8,412 nucleotides of DNA from assembly GCA_913046125.1 (NCBI GenBank), contig CAJWRL010000033.1, positions 1 to 8,412 on the forward strand. The letters are read 5' to 3'. Shown here in pieces: positions 5,822 through 8,412 of the stretch (the stretch's first letter is position 1; every line of letters starts with the position of its first letter). Under the pieces are notes generated by a model. The model saw only the letters and a list, made by a program, of their open reading frames with translations, was not told where the DNA came from and did no database searches. The DNA comes from an uncultured Gammaproteobacteria bacterium. GTDB lineage: Bacteria > Pseudomonadota > Gammaproteobacteria > GCA-002705445 > GCA-002716945. The translations under genes were made by a program, and so were the position numbers.

Positions 5822-7152
5822 TATATTATTAATTTAATTTTTTTCTCTGCTAATTCTAAAGTTTCATTCGATTCATGCTCTATGAGAACTCTGATTAATG
5901 ACTGCGTACCTGATTTTCTTACAAAGATTCTACCACTATTTCCAAGAATTTCTTCAACATTAGAAAAGATTAAATTATTATCCTTGAGAAATTGTTCAGG
6001 TGATGAGCATTGTATGTTAATTAATTTAGATGGTATTTTTAGATTCACAGGATATAGTTCCTCGATTTTTTTGTTTCTAGTACATAGTAGATCAATAATT
6101 TTAGTCATAGTTATTAGACCATCTCCAATCGGTATACTCCCTAAACCACTTTGAATAATGTGTCCTGATGATTCAGCACCCAAAAATGCATGATGTGCAG
6201 TCATGGCTTCGAGCACATTTTTGTCCCCCACATCAGATTCTATAAAATCTATTCCATTTTCTCTTAGACTTCTCCGTATCCCAAAGTTCGTCATGACAGT
6301 ACCAACTACAATATTGCTTATTTTAGAATTGGTGGAGAAAATGTATAGAAGATCATCGCCATCTAAAATATTTCCTGAGCTGTCAATTAATATCGCTCTA
6401 TCCCCGTCGCCATCAAAACAGACACCAAAATCAACATACTCCGTGTCCTTTTTTTTGTTTATTTTTGAAATTAAGTTGGATAAATATTCGGGATAAACTG
6501 CACCACACTTATCATTTATATTTACACCATCAGGAGAGTTATTAAATATCTTCAAAGATATATTATCTGGAAACGTAATATCATTTATTACATGAGATGT
6601 AGCGCCATTTGCACAATCAACTGCAACATTAAGATGAGTTCGACATTTTTTAATTGACGATAGTAGTCCAGAAATAAAATCTATATAAACAGATTTCATT
6701 GGACTACTATCAACGAATTTAGTACTTGAAGTTATGTTGACATCATTTTGAGTAGCAACTATCTCCTCAATTTTTCTTTCTAATTCTGACGAAATTTTAT
6801 AACCATTTTTGTCGAATATTTTTATGCCATTGTCTAAATATGGGTTATGTGAAGCAGTTATTTCAATCCCTATAGCATCTTCAGAATCATTTTTGGAGAG
6901 AATTAAAGACAGAGAAGGTGTTGGAAATAATCCTAGGTTGATTATATCGTAATTATTTATGAAGTTTATTCCTTCAGTTAGACTATCTAGAATGGCGCCA
7001 CATGACTCCCTTCCATCATGTCCAATAATAACTTTCTTAACAGTGTTGCCGAATGATTTTGCAATTGAGCATCCAATTTTTTTAATAGTTGAATCGTCAA
7101 GCGGGAAATCGCCATACCTGCCTCTAATGCCATCAGTGCCAAATAAGATCAT
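5821..7152 (-). CDS. glmM: Phosphoglucosamine mutase
   Basis: GlmM converts glucosamine 6-phosphate to glucosamine 1-phosphate, the step toward UDP-GlcNAc for peptidoglycan and lipopolysaccharide. The 443 residues match the normal length (E. coli has 445). The four alpha-D-phosphohexomutase domains show the N-terminal FGTDGIRG (4-11), the phosphoserine loop TASHNP with S101, the Mg-binding DGDGDR with D247, D249 and D251, the sugar loop GAESSGH (325-331), and the phosphate loop RKSGTQSLIRV (412-422). GlmM usually has GGEQSGH and RKSGTEPLIRV, and GDRYV is here GDKNV (309-313), so several near-invariant positions differ while the catalytic ones remain. The N-terminus and the folP-glmM context favour GlmM over other phosphomutases. 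It overlaps folP by ATGA and tpiA by one base. Confidence 0.95.
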   Translation of the reverse strand: MILFGTDGIRGRYGDFPLDDSTIKKIGCSIAKSFGNTVKKVIIGHDGRESCGAILDSLTEGINFINNYDIINLGLFPTPSLSLILSKNDSEDAIGIEITASHNPYLDNGIKIFDKNGYKISSELERKIEEIVATQNDVNITSSTKFVDSSPMKSVYIDFISGLLSSIKKCRTHLNVAVDCANGATSHVINDITFPDNISLKIFNNSPDGVNINDKCGAVYPEYLSNLISKINKKKDTEYVDFGVCFDGDGDRAILIDSSGNILDGDDLLYIFSTNSKISNIVVGTVMTNFGIRRSLRENGIDFIESDVGDKNVLEAMTAHHAFLGAESSGHIIQSGLGSIPIGDGLITMTKIIDLLCTRNKKIEELYPVNLKIPSKLINIQCSSPEQFLKDNNLIFSNVEEILGNSGRIFVRKSGTQSLIRVLIEHESNETLELAEKKIKLII

Positions 7153-7946
7153 GTTTTTTCTATCATCAAATCTTTAAAATTCAGTAGTACTCTGGTTTGT
7201 CTGACATCATGAACTCGTAAAATACTGGCTTTATTCCTTATAGCTAGCACTGTTGCAGCCAACGAGCCATACAATCTCTCTGATGGAGGTTTATTTATTA
7301 CACTCCCTATCATACTTTTTCTAGAAATTCCCGATAAAATACGGCACCCTAATTTAGTATATTTCTTCAGACTATTTAATAACAAGTAGTTATGATCGAG
7401 AGTTTTACCAAAGCCGAATCCGGGGTCAACAATTATATCGCTCTTATCAATGCCAGAATTTACGCATAATTCTACTTTTTTTTCTAGATAATCATATACA
7501 TCAGCGACGACGTCATCATAAGCAGGATTATCTTGCATGTTTTTAGGTACGCCTTGCATATGCATCAATGAAACCATTAAATTATTATCTTTTATTACGT
7601 TAATTAGCTCCATATCTTGTAAAGCTGAAATATCATTAACAATGTTTATACTATATTTAGTTAATTTTTTAATTACATCAGAACTCCGAGTATCAATTGA
7701 GATTGGTATATCAGAAATTTCTCTTATAGCCTCTACTACAGGTTCGATTTTTTTTATTTGAACTTTACTTGATACGGGTTCAGACCCTGGTTTTGATGAC
7801 TCTGCTCCAATATCTATGATATCAGCACCTTCATGAATTATCTTTTTTGCATGTTGGAAAGACTTTTTAAAAGAGTTGTATTTACCGCCATCATGAAATG
7901 AATTATCTGTAATATTTAAGACACCCATGATTTCAGTATTATTCAT
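7149..7946 (-). CDS. folP: Dihydropteroate synthase
   Basis: FolP joins p-aminobenzoate to 6-hydroxymethyl-dihydropterin diphosphate in folate synthesis and is the sulfonamide target. The 265-residue TIM barrel starts directly at the first strand. Motifs are MGVLNITDNSFHDGG (7-21), DIGAESSKPGS (45-55), ISIDTR with D85, NDI with N104, MHMQG (128-132), DPGFGFGK with D174, SRKSMIG with K210, and RVHDV with R244 and H246. Loop 1 (TDNSFHDGG instead of TPDSFSDGG) and loop 2 (ESSKPG instead of ESTRPG) are unusual, but the catalytic framework looks intact. The ATG lies inside the 3' end of the preceding nuclease gene (8-base overlap). The only upstream purine run is a weak GAAG directly adjoining the ATG, so translation is likely coupled. 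Confidence 0.96.
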   Translation of the reverse strand: MNNTEIMGVLNITDNSFHDGGKYNSFKKSFQHAKKIIHEGADIIDIGAESSKPGSEPVSSKVQIKKIEPVVEAIREISDIPISIDTRSSDVIKKLTKYSINIVNDISALQDMELINVIKDNNLMVSLMHMQGVPKNMQDNPAYDDVVADVYDYLEKKVELCVNSGIDKSDIIVDPGFGFGKTLDHNYLLLNSLKKYTKLGCRILSGISRKSMIGSVINKPPSERLYGSLAATVLAIRNKASILRVHDVRQTRVLLNFKDLMIEKT

Positions 7947-8412
7947 CTTCTAAACTCACTAAATTTTGATACTTTCTAACCCTATCTTCAAACTTTTTTT
8001 GATACCACAAAAACTCATTATCCTTGATTATAAACTCTTGGAATTCAAATTTTGATGTACAAATCAAAATAACTCCTTGTCTAATATTAGTTTTATGCTG
8101 CAGGTTATGAGCCAATGCATAAGCACATGTTTGTAAAAAATAATCTGTTATCCATTCTCTTTTTTTTATTCTATTCGATGATTTAAAATCTATTATAGAT
8201 TCATTGTTATCATAAACGCCACATAGATCAGTAGTGCCGGCATGAGAATTTGGATAATACAAAGGGGTCTCACAGCCCCATATTTCATTAAGTTTTTTTT
8301 CAAGAGCTTGATTAATAATCACCTCTGACATTTTCTTTTCAACATCACTTATTTCAACAAAATCAAGGTGCTGCTTTCCATGAAGGGCATCCTCAAGATG
8401 CTTGTGCATCTT
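7939..8412 (-). CDS. PD-(D/E)XK exonuclease, MGME1/phage-type, N-terminus cut by window edge
   Basis: The frame is open to the right edge, where it reads K-MHKHLEDALHG. The HKHLE stretch resembles the GTxxHxxLE motif found inside, not at the start of, MGME1-like and phage RecB-like exonucleases, so the ATG at 8409 is probably internal and the gene 5'-partial. Numbered from that Met, the nuclease core is visible: E47 (GCETPLYY), GTTDLCGVYD with D61, IIDFKSS with D74 and K76, and DYFLQTCAYALAH with Q93 and Y97. After these the chain has the expected strand (QGVILICTS) and a charged C-terminal helix. Such enzymes digest single-stranded or end-exposed DNA; a role in recombination or replication repair is inference. 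It occupies the place upstream of folP where ftsH usually lies, and overlaps folP by 8 bases. It could be an acquired phage gene now fixed in the operon. Confidence 0.82.
   Translation of the reverse strand, partial: KMHKHLEDALHGKQHLDFVEISDVEKKMSEVIINQALEKKLNEIWGCETPLYYPNSHAGTTDLCGVYDNNESIIDFKSSNRIKKREWITDYFLQTCAYALAHNLQHKTNIRQGVILICTSKFEFQEFIIKDNEFLWYQKKFEDRVRKYQNLVSLEDE

Noticed and set aside
5199..7761. Plus-strand open frames opposite tpiA, glmM and folP (5199-5420, 5882-6154, 6203-6496, 6959-7177, 7537-7761)
   Set aside because: They are hydrophobic or Ser/Leu-rich shadows of conserved genes with no plausible start signals.
8407..8409. The ATG at 8409 as the true start of the nuclease gene
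   Set aside because: The frame remains open to the window edge, and the residues after the Met resemble an internal HxxLE motif, so the gene most likely begins outside the window.
1..8412. CRISPR arrays, insertion sequences, attachment sites, riboswitches or a toxin-antitoxin pair
   Set aside because: The space is filled by conserved genes. I saw no spaced direct repeats, terminal inverted repeats or transposase frames, and no leader long enough to hold a riboswitch.

Overview
The window looks like a gene-dense, AT-rich gammaproteobacterial chromosome segment. It carries no mobile element, CRISPR array or gene-free stretch longer than about 50 bases. The order folP-glmM-tpiA-secG-tRNA-Leu(GAG) leading toward a nuo operon is one I associate with gammaproteobacteria such as Legionella and Coxiella. 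NuoC and NuoD are separate proteins, and the Nuo subunits resemble the alpha/beta-proteobacterial (mitochondria-like) type rather than the E. coli NuoCD type. Genes overlap by 1-10 bases or sit within 12 bases of each other. Together with the AT bias this suggests a streamlined, probably free-living aquatic gammaproteobacterium (SAR86- or SUP05-like). That lineage guess is inference.

Layout, read in the minus-strand direction from the right edge. First comes a truncated PD-(D/E)XK exonuclease of the MGME1/phage type (7939-8412), which overlaps folP (dihydropteroate synthase). folP is followed by glmM (phosphoglucosamine mutase), tpiA (triosephosphate isomerase), secG (Sec translocase subunit) and tRNA-Leu(GAG), whose first base directly follows the secG stop codon. 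The junctions are ATG-inside-stop overlaps or very short gaps, so this is probably one transcript with translational coupling.

A single plus-strand gene, a pyridoxamine-phosphate-oxidase-family flavoprotein (4079-4651), converges on the tRNA with only 5 bases between them. It is divergent from nuoA across a 51-base intergenic region that must hold the promoters of both. From there the minus strand carries nuoA, nuoB, nuoC, nuoD, nuoE and the first 272 codons of nuoF, which runs off the left edge. These encode the start of the proton-pumping NADH:quinone oxidoreductase (complex I): membrane subunit NuoA, the connecting module NuoB-NuoC-NuoD with the quinone site, and the NADH-oxidising module NuoE-NuoF.

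Most of the window is conserved housekeeping. I do not see a convincing undescribed multi-gene system. The points most worth following up are the nuclease coupled to folP, the flavoprotein that separates the tRNA from the nuo genes, the zero-gap secG/tRNA junction with a tRNA lacking an encoded CCA, and unusual residues in the active-site loops of FolP and GlmM.
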